Positions 1 through 8,918 of a stretch of DNA of 64,000 nt are shown piece by piece. The notes below the pieces were generated by a model. It had not been told where the DNA came from, searched no databases, and was given only the letters and a program-made list of their open reading frames with translations. The stretch is from assembly GCA_963210315.1 (NCBI GenBank), contig OY723295.1, positions 1,652,501 to 1,716,500 of the forward strand, given 5' to 3'. Position numbers and translations under genes: made by a program. The DNA is from Rhynchopus euleeides (taxonomy: Eukaryota > Euglenozoa > Diplonemea > Diplonemida > Diplonemidae). Each line of letters opens with the position of its first letter. Within the stretch, counting starts at the first letter, position 1.

Positions 1-580
1 GTGCAACCGTTGCCTGTACATTGCCTTTTATACTTCCGACGAATAAACCCCGGCGGCCAGCAAGCTGGCGAACCAGATTGTAACAAAAAAAAATACCTCG
101 TTCATTGCTGTTGGGGCCAGCCAGCCCAGGACTGCATAGCAGCTACCCGTGGTGATGGACGTCCCCCCTCCCAAAGCGGCCTTGATTGAATGAACAACCG
201 CTCCTACCGCCTCCCCCCTCCATTCCCATCTTCGCCCCGCCATCCGTATTGTAGTTAGGGTTCGTGTTCGTGAGAATGGTGAGCTCCTCAAACTTGGCAC
301 TGGCCCAGTGCAGAATTCGCCCCACACTCAGGGGCACCCTACACCTGTGCACTCACTACCTACACCACCCACACTGCCTACGGGCCACACCCCACACGGG
401 GCTTTTCGCCACTCCCCAACACCGAGCCCTACCCGCCACCTCTCTCTCTCTCTGGATAACCCCCGGCACACCCGCCCCTCCACAGACCGCCGCCTATTCG
501 TGTATGTGACGATACAGGCAGAACCTCTTCACTACACTCCCTCGCTCTGCCCCACACGCCACACCTGCTGTCGGGCCGCA
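1..580. other. Gene-free stretch upstream of the first gene
   Basis: I see no supportable gene here. The stretch is C-rich, with a CT run near 440-456 and a possible splice acceptor (GATACAG, AG at 515-516) about 65 nt before the first start codon. The short open frames have no recognisable protein character. Confidence 0.5.
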
Positions 581-2299
581 ATGGCCGCCGGGGCTCTTCG
601 CAAATGCTACGAACGCATCGTGTCGCTGAACGGGCAGCTGGAGAACCGCCAGCGCGCTGAGCGCGCCCTGCTCCTGTGGGGCGCCATGTGCACCTTATCC
701 CTCGCCGTGATATCGCTGCTCATCGTGCCGGACCTCCCGGCCTTCCTTTCCTGGACACTCATAGGCTTCATCGCAGGCGCGGCTCTACTCCTCTCGGTGA
801 TGCTGGCCGGCTGTGCCCCCTCCACCCATGTCGTCCATCTCTTCGTCGCCTCGATGTGCCTCACAGTTGTCGTCGCTGACCTCTATGCGCGGATCATCCG
901 CTTCGACGGGGTGTGGAGCATCTTCGTCGTGATGGCGGACTTCGGCCTGCTCCTGCGTCTTCGCCCTCGCGTGAGTGTCTGCATCATGGTCTTCGCTGTC
1001 ACGTGGCTTCTGCTCGCTGCCCTGGAGGCGGTGTTCCGATTCGGGCTCTTCGACATCCAAAGCCTGGAATCGCGCCTGGCACGCCACGAGGTTCTGTGCA
1101 ACTGTGCTGAGCCACCCTGCAGCGAAAGTGCTATCCGAGGTGCCTGGGGCTTCATGTTCTCCTCGTGGCTCCTGCTGGTCGACTTCTCCATAACGCACGG
1201 CTTTGCCCAGTCTGCGGTGACTCAGCAGGAGGCGATGGCGCGCACCATCGAGACGGTTGCCAGGGTGGCGGAGCTGCTGGCAGGCTACGACGTGGACACG
1301 GTGGCGGTGTTGCTGCGGGAGGCAGATCATCTTCCGCCTGCCATGCATGAGGCGCTGCAGCGCCTGGAGCATAATCTGCGGCTCTACCGCCCCTATCTTC
1401 CCAGGTCCTGCCTGCCGTGCGACGGCAGCGACTCAACACTGCCGTCAGCCGATCCGAAGGAAGCAAAGGACATCCCGTCCTCCCCAGTCGATGTAATGTC
1501 CGCGCCATCGACGGGGAGGGCTTTGATGATTGTGATCAACTTGCGGGACACGCTGGGGCACATGAATGACCCGCACACCTTCAGCAGCCTCTTCGAGTCG
1601 CTTCTTACCCTGTCGCTCTCCTCCGTCGAATCCCACCGCGGGTGTGTCGACGTGTTTGTCGGCGACAGGGTGCTGGCCTCCTTCAACTCATCGCGCCCTT
1701 GCCCATTATACAGCGTGGCTGCAGCACACGCAGGACAGGCCATCTTGGAAGGAGTATTGGGCAACGCCATCAACACCGCCACCGTCAGCATCGGTGCGGC
1801 GTCAGGCCAGGTGCTGCGGGGCGACATGGGCTGCCCAGCGATGCGGCGCTTCAGCCTTCTGGGGACCCTCCCACTGCTGGCCACAGGGTTAGAGCGCGCG
1901 GCACGTGCCTTCTCTGTTGACTTTGTGTGTGACCAGATCCTCAAACGCGATGCCGAGCATGCGGTTGAACTCCTGGTCTTGCCGCGTCTGGTCCGCCTGG
2001 TCAAGACAGACGCCGTGGTGAGGGACGAGTTGGTGAACACCCTCCCAGGGGGACCCCACGTGGTGTACCAGTGGTCGCCGTCGGGCGAAACCGAAGGCAA
2101 CTCCTCCTGCGACAGCGAGTGGATGTACGAGCTAGAGGTGCAACTGATGCGCGTGCAGCCTTACAACAAAGCCATGTTCGCATACATCAACGGCGAAGGC
2201 CCAGAGGCAGTGCGCCGTGCAGCAGGGGCAGAGTTCGGCTCCGTCTCTGCATGCATCCACCGCCTGGGGCGGGATACCCCACTCCTGGTGCATCTATAG
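581..2299 (+). CDS. Six-TM membrane protein with degenerate class III nucleotide-cyclase-like domain
   Basis: The frame is open further upstream, but the ATG at 581 is preferred because the protein then begins with a short basic helix followed by membrane segments; the upstream part is Pro/His/Thr-rich and looks untranslated. The product is 572 residues. About six hydrophobic segments lie near residues 29-49, 57-77, 83-103, 111-127, 130-153 and 188-206. A linker follows containing YRPYLP, which I associate with protist signalling proteins of this layout. Residues ~310-455 resemble a class III adenylate/guanylate cyclase fold: a GCVDVFVGDRVLASF-like strand pair, then VSIGAASGQVLRGDMG, matching the family's G-x-H-x-G-x-v-x-x-G-x-x-G region, then LLATGLERAARAF. 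The metal-binding aspartates and the nucleotide-specifying residues are not evident, so catalysis is doubtful. A sensor or regulatory role at a membrane is inference. Confidence 0.7.
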   Translation: MAAGALRKCYERIVSLNGQLENRQRAERALLLWGAMCTLSLAVISLLIVPDLPAFLSWTLIGFIAGAALLLSVMLAGCAPSTHVVHLFVASMCLTVVVADLYARIIRFDGVWSIFVVMADFGLLLRLRPRVSVCIMVFAVTWLLLAALEAVFRFGLFDIQSLESRLARHEVLCNCAEPPCSESAIRGAWGFMFSSWLLLVDFSITHGFAQSAVTQQEAMARTIETVARVAELLAGYDVDTVAVLLREADHLPPAMHEALQRLEHNLRLYRPYLPRSCLPCDGSDSTLPSADPKEAKDIPSSPVDVMSAPSTGRALMIVINLRDTLGHMNDPHTFSSLFESLLTLSLSSVESHRGCVDVFVGDRVLASFNSSRPCPLYSVAAAHAGQAILEGVLGNAINTATVSIGAASGQVLRGDMGCPAMRRFSLLGTLPLLATGLERAARAFSVDFVCDQILKRDAEHAVELLVLPRLVRLVKTDAVVRDELVNTLPGGPHVVYQWSPSGETEGNSSCDSEWMYELEVQLMRVQPYNKAMFAYINGEGPEAVRRAAGAEFGSVSACIHRLGRDTPLLVHL

Positions 2300-2957
2300 G
2301 GTGAGGCTCGAGACGAGTCGTGTGTGTTTGTTGAACAGAAGCCCCCTGAGCAACCTTCCCGTGTGATCTGGTGGGTGCCGGGTGTCGCGGGCTGGGGGTT
2401 TCCGTCGGGATCCCCCTCCGGACACAGGACACAGGACACGTGTGTCGCGAAGGAAAGGGAAAAAAAATTCTCGCGGGTGAAACCGCACACACCCCAGCCT
2501 GTGAAGTGATGTGAGACCCGCCACCTCCTCGCGCCGCTTTGACAATCAGCGGAGCGCTGGAAGAGAATTCCACGTGACATCAAAGGCCTTGTCTGTCCGC
2601 TCCCTCAGGTCCTCTTTCCAGAGTGGCCCGCTGAGGTGCGCCCCTCCCTGTATGTGCGTTTCGCCGGGACACAAAGAGTGAGTGGCTTCGCCTCCCTCGA
2701 GAATGCGTTGCTTTGCTGAAGTGCAGGCCTCGGCTCCCGGAACGACCTTCCCGTATCCAAGAAGTGACAGCTGCCCACCCCCCAGCCCACCACCCCACCC
2801 GAACCCAACCCAGCATAGCACAGCAACACAAGCTGCCTGATGTTTTGGTTCGCATTCTGTTCTGCACCACACACCTCACACCCGGATGCATCCGTACATC
2901 CCGCCAGGTCGAGTCGACTGCACGAACAAGAGAGCAAAAGGAAGGACTCGTGGGACG
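2300..2957. other. Gene-free stretch
   Basis: No gene is supported. It contains an A-run near 2460 and C-rich tracts. Pyrimidine/AG sites before 2958 (for example CCGCCAG near 2905) could serve as a splice acceptor for the astacin gene. Confidence 0.5.
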
Positions 2958-3427
2958 ATGTGGGCACCAGGAATGCCAGCATGGTGTGTGGCTGTGATGG
3001 CTGTGGCGGTGGGCGCCCTGTGCGTTGGGGGCGAGAATGTGCGGCCGAAAGCGGGCTCTAGCAACTACGCGGGTGTGCAGGTGGTGCGGGCGCGCGACGG
3101 GGAGAGCCTCGGGGCGACGCCGTTGACGAGCAGGTCGCAGCTGTTCCCTGTAGGGCGGCCTGTGAACTACTTCATTGCGTCTCCGATCAACACCAACGAC
3201 AACCGGGTTTCTGCCGCGGTGCGGGACTGGGAGTCGAAGACGTGCATCCGGTTCAACAAATGCAGGTCGGAGGCGTCGTGCCCGCGCCCGTACATCCGCT
3301 TCACGCAGGGCCAGGGGTGCAGCTCCCCGATCGGGCGGCGCGGGCAGGGTGTGAACTCGGTGTCGATTGTGCAAGGATGTGGGGTCGGTGCAACAGTTCA
3401 CGAAATTGGGCATTCTCTGGGACTTTC
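2958..3427 (+). pseudogene. Astacin-like metalloprotease, 5' part (interrupted gene)
   Basis: The ATG at 2958 starts a 25-30 residue hydrophobic signal peptide, then the first half of an astacin (M12A) catalytic domain. Visible family features are TCIRF, the YIRF/GCSSPIGR region, and the zinc motif HEIGHSLGLS at the 3' edge. The frame is then broken by a LINE insertion. Removing the insert and one copy of the 20-bp target duplication rejoins this part, in frame, with 6585-7635; the combined frame is 1,521 nt (506 residues). In the present genome the frame instead runs from the signal peptide straight into the retrotransposon's reverse transcriptase. The product would have been a secreted zinc endopeptidase. 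Confidence 0.85.
3408..3427 (+). repeat. Left target-site duplication of the LINE
   Basis: The 20-bp sequence beginning GGGCATTCTCTGG is repeated exactly at 6565-6584. It encodes part of the astacin zinc-binding motif, so it is host sequence duplicated at insertion. Confidence 0.9.
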
Positions 3428-6400
3428 GGGGGGGAAGGCGGCCGGCCTGGATGGGTGGCACGCCGAGGAGCTGAAGGCGCTGCCTGCGCCGATGCTGGAC
3501 AACCTCGCGGTGGTACTCCACGAGGTTGAGACATCGGGGGTGTGGCCGGAGGCGCTAATGCAGGCAACCATCAGCATGATCCCGAAGGTGGAAGACCCCT
3601 CGCCGCTTCAACACCGGCCCATCACAGTGATGTCCGCTGTGTACAGGCTGTGGGCGAAAACGCGGATGGTGGATTTGCTGGAATGGCAGGAATCGTGGGC
3701 GACGCCTAACATGTACGGGTTCCGCAAAGGCAGGGGCACGCTGCACGCATACATGCACACGGCGCTACTGATCGAAAGGGCGGTGCTGACGGGTCAGCAT
3801 CTGCGGGGGGCACTCCTCGACATCAAGAAGTGCTTCGACACGGTGCCGTGGGACATTGCGTTCAGTCTTCTGGAGAGGATGGGGTTGGACCAGCGGGTGA
3901 TTAGGCCGATGCGGGCCATGTACCGAGGACTCCGGCGCCGCTTCCGCATACACGGCAGTGTGGGGGAGGAATTCCAGGCGGCCAACGGCATCCTGCAGGG
4001 GTGCGCTCTGTCGGTGGTGGTACTGAACGCGTTGATGAGTGTGTGGGACAGGGCGGTGACGGCGGGCACGAACTGCACGACGGGTGTTTATGCGGACGAC
4101 ACAAAGATCCTTTCGCGCACTCTCGATGACCTCAAAAGGGCCCTGGAGATATCGCAGGAGTTCAGTGATGCCACGTCGATGGAGTACGGGGACAAGGGGG
4201 TCTGCTTCAGCACCAACCGCGAGCAGAAGCTGGACCTGCAGGTCGGGGGCCACAAACTGGTGCAGGCGATCGGGTCGTTCGGCGACCTGCAGGCGCCTAT
4301 ATCCCTGAAGGCAACCCCCAAGAGAGGAGGGACGCTAGACGACCGCATACTCAAGGAGTTGCAGATATTGCGGCGGCTACAGCACCTCAACCTGTCGTAC
4401 GATGCTAAGGTGCAAGTGATCGCGACGAGGTCCATGCCCTCAGCAACATATGGGATACACGTGGCGAGGCCCCTGGTGGGGAGCATGCAGTCGCTGCACA
4501 GAGGGGTGCTGAGGGCGCTGTGGGGATCGCGGCGCACAAGGCGGTGCCAGGAGCTGGCACTGGTGCTACTGGCCCCCCAGCACCGAGTGGACCCCTCGTC
4601 ATACTCGGCATACCAAAGGGTGTTGGCGTTCAACACGGTCATCAACACAGACGGCACGGGGCGGATGGGAGATTTGGTGAAGGAGGTGTGGCGGCTACGC
4701 CAGAACCCCCCCAGGGCAGGTCAGCCTAAGACGCCAGGGCCGATGGGGCTACTGCGGGACGACGTGGCGACGTTGGGGTGGTCCTGGTCGACTCAGCAGG
4801 AAATAGTGTTGCCGAGTGGTGAGGCCTGGGGGCTGGACGCGCCTGACAGGGGGGCCTTGCAACACGCGCTGCGGGAGGCCATGCGCACCGGCAAGTACGC
4901 AGCGATCGAGAGGCAGGGCCGCGATGACACGCAGGGTATAGGTCGGGGTGTGCAGTACAAGCTCACGGCGAAGATACTGCAGGACGAGCCGGGGGCCTAT
5001 CGAACGGGCATCATGCGGAGCATCCTGGTGGGAGATCAGGTAACGCAGGAACGCAAGTCCCGGGAGGGCGGCAAGCCGGAGGAACGGGAATCCCCCACGT
5101 GCAAGCTGTGCGGGCAGGCGGACGAAGATCACCAACACATGTGGTGGGGGTGCCCGGAAACGCAGTCCGTGCGGGACATGGAGGAATACGCGGCACTGGT
5201 GGCGGCGGATCGGACATCTTGGCCGGAGTGTCTGCGGCGGAATGGACTACTACCCACGGGGTTTCGCATGATGGCTACGATGTCCAACAAGAGCGCACTG
5301 TCGGCGCTGCTGCGCATGTACGCGGAGATCATCCTCCGGCGCAAGCAGCTCCTGGGGGCGCAAACGAGGGAGTCGACGGCGGTTAAGTCGGACACGGCCT
5401 ATCCGTGGAATTGGGCACCGGGGGCGCCACATACGAAGTATGATGACGTCATCCCTAGGGGTCCGCCCCCGAAGAGCTGGAATTTGGGGCCAACGACGTA
5501 CGCGGCTTTGCGGGGCTGGCTGGGGGCACTGGTGTGGCCGGACATGCGTCACAACGCGAGGAGGACTGTGTCCTACTCCGAACTCGCGATGGACTTTGAG
5601 GCGTATACCGGCGACCGCTTACGTCAGTATACCGGCAGGGGGCAGCCGAACACGGAGGCAACGACCATGCGGCAGAAGGCGGGGGCCATCTCAGCCTGTC
5701 TTCGGGCGATGCAGAAGGTGGCGGGGCCGTATGTCTTCTCCGGCAAGGTCATAGAACACTGCCCGGCATTGCGTTCCTTCTACGGGGACAACACCACGGG
5801 GCTGACGTACAGGCCCATCCTCGCGGCGCAGAGGGTGGTAGAGGACGCACTGCGGGAGCTGGCGGAGCGGGTCACAACCCACGAGGGTTCCTGGACCACA
5901 ATGCAGGTGCCGCAGTATACCAACCAGGACTCCCGGCCGGGACGGCTGCGGCAATATGAGGAGGAAGCGGCGGCGGACCAAGCACGGGCCAAGCAGGAGG
6001 ACCTGCTGCCGGTGGACGCCGAAACGAATCTGTTCTTCGATGGCTCGATGCGCGCGGAGAGCGCCAGGGCGAAGAGACGGGCGGGTACGGGCGTGGGTGC
6101 GGTGCACTACGGACCCGGGAAAAAGCGCAGATGGGATTTGTGCGAGCGGTTGCCGGACGCCGACACGATCAACGTGGCTGAGTACACCGGACTCCTGAGA
6201 TGTCTTCAGCGGTTGCTGGCCATACAGTTCACGGGAACCGCGAGGGTATACGGAGACAGCAGCCTGGTGATTAGTCAGGCAAACCGTGACATAGCTTGCA
6301 AGGCACCTGAGCTCATCCCGCTACGCGACGAGGCAGTGTCGCTGCTAGTCCGACTCAGGGGGTCGGGGGCGGAGGTCTCGCTACGGCATGTACTGAGACA

Positions 6401-6564
6401 CTACAACAAGCAAGCCGACAGGCTGGCGAACAAGGCGGTCGAGGAGCTCGACATTGGGCAGAGCCGCGTGACATTGGGGAAGGGGGAGCCGGAGGCACCA
6501 CGATAGCGGGTAGCTGTGTGGATGGCTGCGCCCTGGATAGGCCGCTCCATCCCAAACAAGTCGA
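3428..6564 (+). mobile_element. 5'-truncated non-LTR retrotransposon (LINE) inserted in the astacin gene
   Basis: This 3,137-bp insertion is bounded by a perfect 20-bp target-site duplication. It begins inside the reverse transcriptase domain and has no endonuclease or gag region, which fits the 5' truncation usual for target-primed reverse transcription. It ends about 58 nt after the RT/RNase H stop codon with no poly(A) tail; the last bases are CAAGTCGA, then the duplication. The coding order RT, Cys/His cluster, RNase H recalls the I/ingi groups of LINEs, ingi being known from trypanosomatids, but the clade is an inference. The duplication is still perfect and the frame intact, so the insertion is probably recent. 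Confidence 0.9.
3429..6506 (+). CDS. LINE reverse transcriptase-RNase H polyprotein, 5'-truncated
   Basis: The frame is continuous for about 1,025 codons. It starts at the RT block GGKAAGLDGWHAEELK, continues through the ALLDIKKCFDTVPW and GILQGCALS blocks, and carries the catalytic box YADD at 4089-4100. Near 5099-5160 is a zinc-knuckle-like CKLCGQADEDHQHMWWGC cluster of the zf-RVT kind. At the C-terminus is an RNase H domain with candidate acidic residues in FFDGS, AEYTGLL and YGDSSLVI and the final HYNKQADRLAN. No start codon of its own is present; the frame is fused in phase to the astacin signal peptide and prodomain upstream, giving a predicted chimeric ORF from 2958. RT and RNase H look catalytically intact, but the element lacks its 5' half and cannot be autonomous. 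Confidence 0.85.
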   Translation, partial: GGKAAGLDGWHAEELKALPAPMLDNLAVVLHEVETSGVWPEALMQATISMIPKVEDPSPLQHRPITVMSAVYRLWAKTRMVDLLEWQESWATPNMYGFRKGRGTLHAYMHTALLIERAVLTGQHLRGALLDIKKCFDTVPWDIAFSLLERMGLDQRVIRPMRAMYRGLRRRFRIHGSVGEEFQAANGILQGCALSVVVLNALMSVWDRAVTAGTNCTTGVYADDTKILSRTLDDLKRALEISQEFSDATSMEYGDKGVCFSTNREQKLDLQVGGHKLVQAIGSFGDLQAPISLKATPKRGGTLDDRILKELQILRRLQHLNLSYDAKVQVIATRSMPSATYGIHVARPLVGSMQSLHRGVLRALWGSRRTRRCQELALVLLAPQHRVDPSSYSAYQRVLAFNTVINTDGTGRMGDLVKEVWRLRQNPPRAGQPKTPGPMGLLRDDVATLGWSWSTQQEIVLPSGEAWGLDAPDRGALQHALREAMRTGKYAAIERQGRDDTQGIGRGVQYKLTAKILQDEPGAYRTGIMRSILVGDQVTQERKSREGGKPEERESPTCKLCGQADEDHQHMWWGCPETQSVRDMEEYAALVAADRTSWPECLRRNGLLPTGFRMMATMSNKSALSALLRMYAEIILRRKQLLGAQTRESTAVKSDTAYPWNWAPGAPHTKYDDVIPRGPPPKSWNLGPTTYAALRGWLGALVWPDMRHNARRTVSYSELAMDFEAYTGDRLRQYTGRGQPNTEATTMRQKAGAISACLRAMQKVAGPYVFSGKVIEHCPALRSFYGDNTTGLTYRPILAAQRVVEDALRELAERVTTHEGSWTTMQVPQYTNQDSRPGRLRQYEEEAAADQARAKQEDLLPVDAETNLFFDGSMRAESARAKRRAGTGVGAVHYGPGKKRRWDLCERLPDADTINVAEYTGLLRCLQRLLAIQFTGTARVYGDSSLVISQANRDIACKAPELIPLRDEAVSLLVRLRGSGAEVSLRHVLRHYNKQADRLANKAVEELDIGQSRVTLGKGEPEAPR

Positions 6565-6584
6565 GGGCATTCTCTGGGACTTTC
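6565..6584 (+). repeat. Right target-site duplication of the LINE
   Basis: Exact copy of 3408-3427. Translation continues here with HSLGLSHEQSRKDRD, the remainder of the astacin signature. Confidence 0.9.
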
Positions 6585-7635
6585 ACATGAACAGTCACGC
6601 AAGGACCGTGACAGCTACGTACGCATCGACCTGTCGCAGGTGCAGCGCGGGATGGAGTACAACTTCGACAAGAACGCGCAGACCGGACGTGACATGGGGA
6701 AGTACGACTACGGCTCCATCATGCACTACGGGGCGTACGGGTTCGCCACCGGGCAGCAGCCCGTGATCACGGCCCCGGCACCGATCGGGCAGCGCGAGGG
6801 GCTGAGCGCAGGGGACGCGGCCGCCATCGACTTCATGTACAACGGCTGCTCCGCGACCTTCACGCGCCCGCGGTGCCTGGCCTCGGTGGACGCGACGGCG
6901 ACACACACAGTGCAGCCGTCGCGCACCTTCGTGGTCGACTTCAACGCCGTGTACGATCCGGAGCAGTCGATGCGCGTGTCGTACGGCGGGACGACCGCCA
7001 CATCGGGGGTGCGGTATGTGCTGCGCGACGGGTCGACTCTGCGCGACACAGGGATTGCGGCGGTGCAGTTCACCCCGACGCAGGCGATGGAAGGGCAGAC
7101 CTTCACGCTGAGCGCCACCTTCACAGGGTCTGGCGAGTCGGCGGCCACGTGCTCGGTGAAGGTGCGCGTGTCTGGTGGTGGTGGTGGTGGCCCTTCGCCT
7201 CCGGGACCGGCACCCCAGCCGCAGCCGCAGCCGAGCCCGCCGACGGGGTTGTGCACGCAGGGGTGGACGCTGCCGATGTGGTCGAGCTGCAAGTCGACAC
7301 CGAACTGCTGCCAGGTGGGGACGCGGTGCTACGAAGTGTCAGGGTGGTACACGCAGTGCCGCACGTCCTGCAGCCGTGGGGAGTCTTGCCGTTTGCTGGG
7401 GGGCAGTGCTCCGGCTCCGGCCCCGACACCGCTCCCCTGGCCGCAGCCTGCACCGCAGCCGCAGCCCATTCCCCAGCCTCAGCCTCAGCCACTTCCCTGG
7501 CCGCAGCCGCAGCCGGCGCCTTCTCGTGGGTGCTGGTACCGCATCAGTAGGTGGGGTGCGTGCGGCGGGCAGGAGAGCTGCTGCGCCAGTGGGCTGAGGT
7601 GCGTGGGGAACAGTTGGTGGAAGTCGTGCCAGTGA
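6585..7635 (+). pseudogene. Astacin-like metalloprotease, 3' part, with two CBM1-like Cys modules
   Basis: This part resumes the astacin domain with HEQSRKDRD, completing the HExxHxxGxxHEQxRxDRD signature, and then SIMHYGAYGF, which supplies the Met-turn and the third-shell Tyr. A beta-rich stretch follows, then Gly- and Pro/Gln-rich linkers and two Cys-rich modules near the C-terminus (about 7252-7360 and 7531-7632). The second, WGACGGQESCCASGLRC, closely resembles the fungal-type CBM1 cellulose-binding consensus (WGxCGGxxxxG...C). The layout secreted protease + PQ linkers + carbohydrate-binding modules suggests action on a cell wall or polysaccharide-rich matrix; that role is inference. The gene is interrupted upstream by the LINE, so function is lost in this allele unless the insert is removed or bypassed. 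Confidence 0.85.
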
Positions 7636-8890
7636 TGGTGTGATGGTGTGACGGGGCCTCCACTTGCCTACCTCTGCACCTGTGCACTTGTATAAGCCCC
7701 GGGCCTTGTGTGGCGTCGGGGTGTGGCGGTGCTGTTGGTGCGGGGTGCTGGTGTTGCGCCACCCAGCACCCTCAGCGCAGCTGCCACCTCTCTCTCCTTG
7801 TTTGTTGACTTTGTCGCCAAGACGGTAGCAATACCCCATGTGGCATCGCCTGCCGCTCACACGCCGCAAGCACTTTTCCTTGATAATTATTATCAGCTTC
7901 TTTTCATAAAAGCCTCGGTTTGGTATTCCCCGCTCAGGCGACGACTGGTTGATGTTATATGTCGCCTTGTCTTCCACTCCAGCTGTCCCAGCTGTTCCAC
8001 AATTTTCTGGTCTGAAGAAAGAACCAGTCCTAGCAAGAATGTGACACTTCGCTGTGCTTTGCGTCGCCTCCTTACAGGGTACGGAATGCTGCCTGCCAAA
8101 AACAAAGCAAGGGGCTGTTCGACTCCACCACGACCCGACGCGGGGTGCCGCGGGGTGCGGTTGGAGAGGGTGGCTTTGTTTTGTTTTTTCAGGCGGGGGC
8201 GGGGGAGGGCTGCTGCTGGCACCTCCTCTGCTTTTCTTGCTGTTCTTGCCCTTCTTCTGCTTGTTTTTCTTGCTCTTCCCGGAACTCCTGGGGGGGGATG
8301 CATGCCGTGCTGTGTGCTGTTCCGGGTGACAGTTTGGCGCAAAATAGATTGTCGCCCCCACATCACGGGACAAATAAAGACACACATGCACACCCACATG
8401 CACGCGCATGCTTTACCCCCTCTACGCACGGCTGATGCATCCGTGTGCCGCCCTCGCCTTCGCCCTGCACGGCGTCCACACATAGAGCAGCAGGGCAGGG
8501 GCGGCACCGCACAGCGCCACCAACACAAATGACCCCCTCCCCCCTCCCCTTCTATGAGGAGGTGCCACGCATGGCCTTCGCTGTTGCGCATGTCCTACAG
8601 AACCACGGTGCGTAATGCCACACCCGTCATGATGTCGGGGGCGCTGTTGCCTCTCCCAATGCCCTCCCAACGCCCCCCAACACCATTCAGCAGCAAACCG
8701 CCTCTTTGCCTGTGTTCTGTTTTTGTTGATGCGTTTGACGCTTCCACACACCAAACTTTTTTTTTCAGCAACACTTCAATGTGAGTGTGGAAGGCGTCGG
8801 CGCATCAAGAAAAACGGTAGCAAAAAAAGGTGCAGAACAAACGCAGTGACACTTTTTCCCTCGCCTTCCACCCCTCCCCCCCCCTCCTGC
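7636..8890. other. Gene-free stretch with short inverted repeats
   Basis: No coding region is supported. It contains a small palindrome around GATAATTATTATC (7880-7892), G/C- and T-runs, and a dispersed inverted repeat at 8718-8815. The 3' end is the pyrimidine tract of the next gene's acceptor. Confidence 0.5.
8718..8815. repeat. Dispersed short repeat in inverted pair
   Basis: The arm at 8718-8749 (TTGATGCGTTTGACGCTTCC core) is the imperfect reverse complement of 8785-8812 (GTGGAAGGCGTCGGCGCATC). The right arm and following bases (GCAAAAAAAGGTGCAGAAC) resemble 52574-52624 over about 50 nt, and a partial copy occurs at 27425-27450. The nature of this repeat is unknown; it could be the end of a SINE or a small DNA element. 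Confidence 0.5.
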
Positions 8891-8892
8891 AG
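8866..8892 (+). promoter_or_regulatory. Predicted (trans-)splice acceptor of the low-complexity gene
   Basis: A C-rich pyrimidine tract ends in TCCTGCAG (AG at 8891-8892), 26 nt before the ATG at 8919. Cis-intron acceptors in this window have the same C-rich form. No upstream coding exon is seen, so a spliced-leader addition site is the simplest reading. Confidence 0.45.
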
Positions 8893-8918
8893 GGACAGCA
8901 CAACACCCCGCGCAGTGC

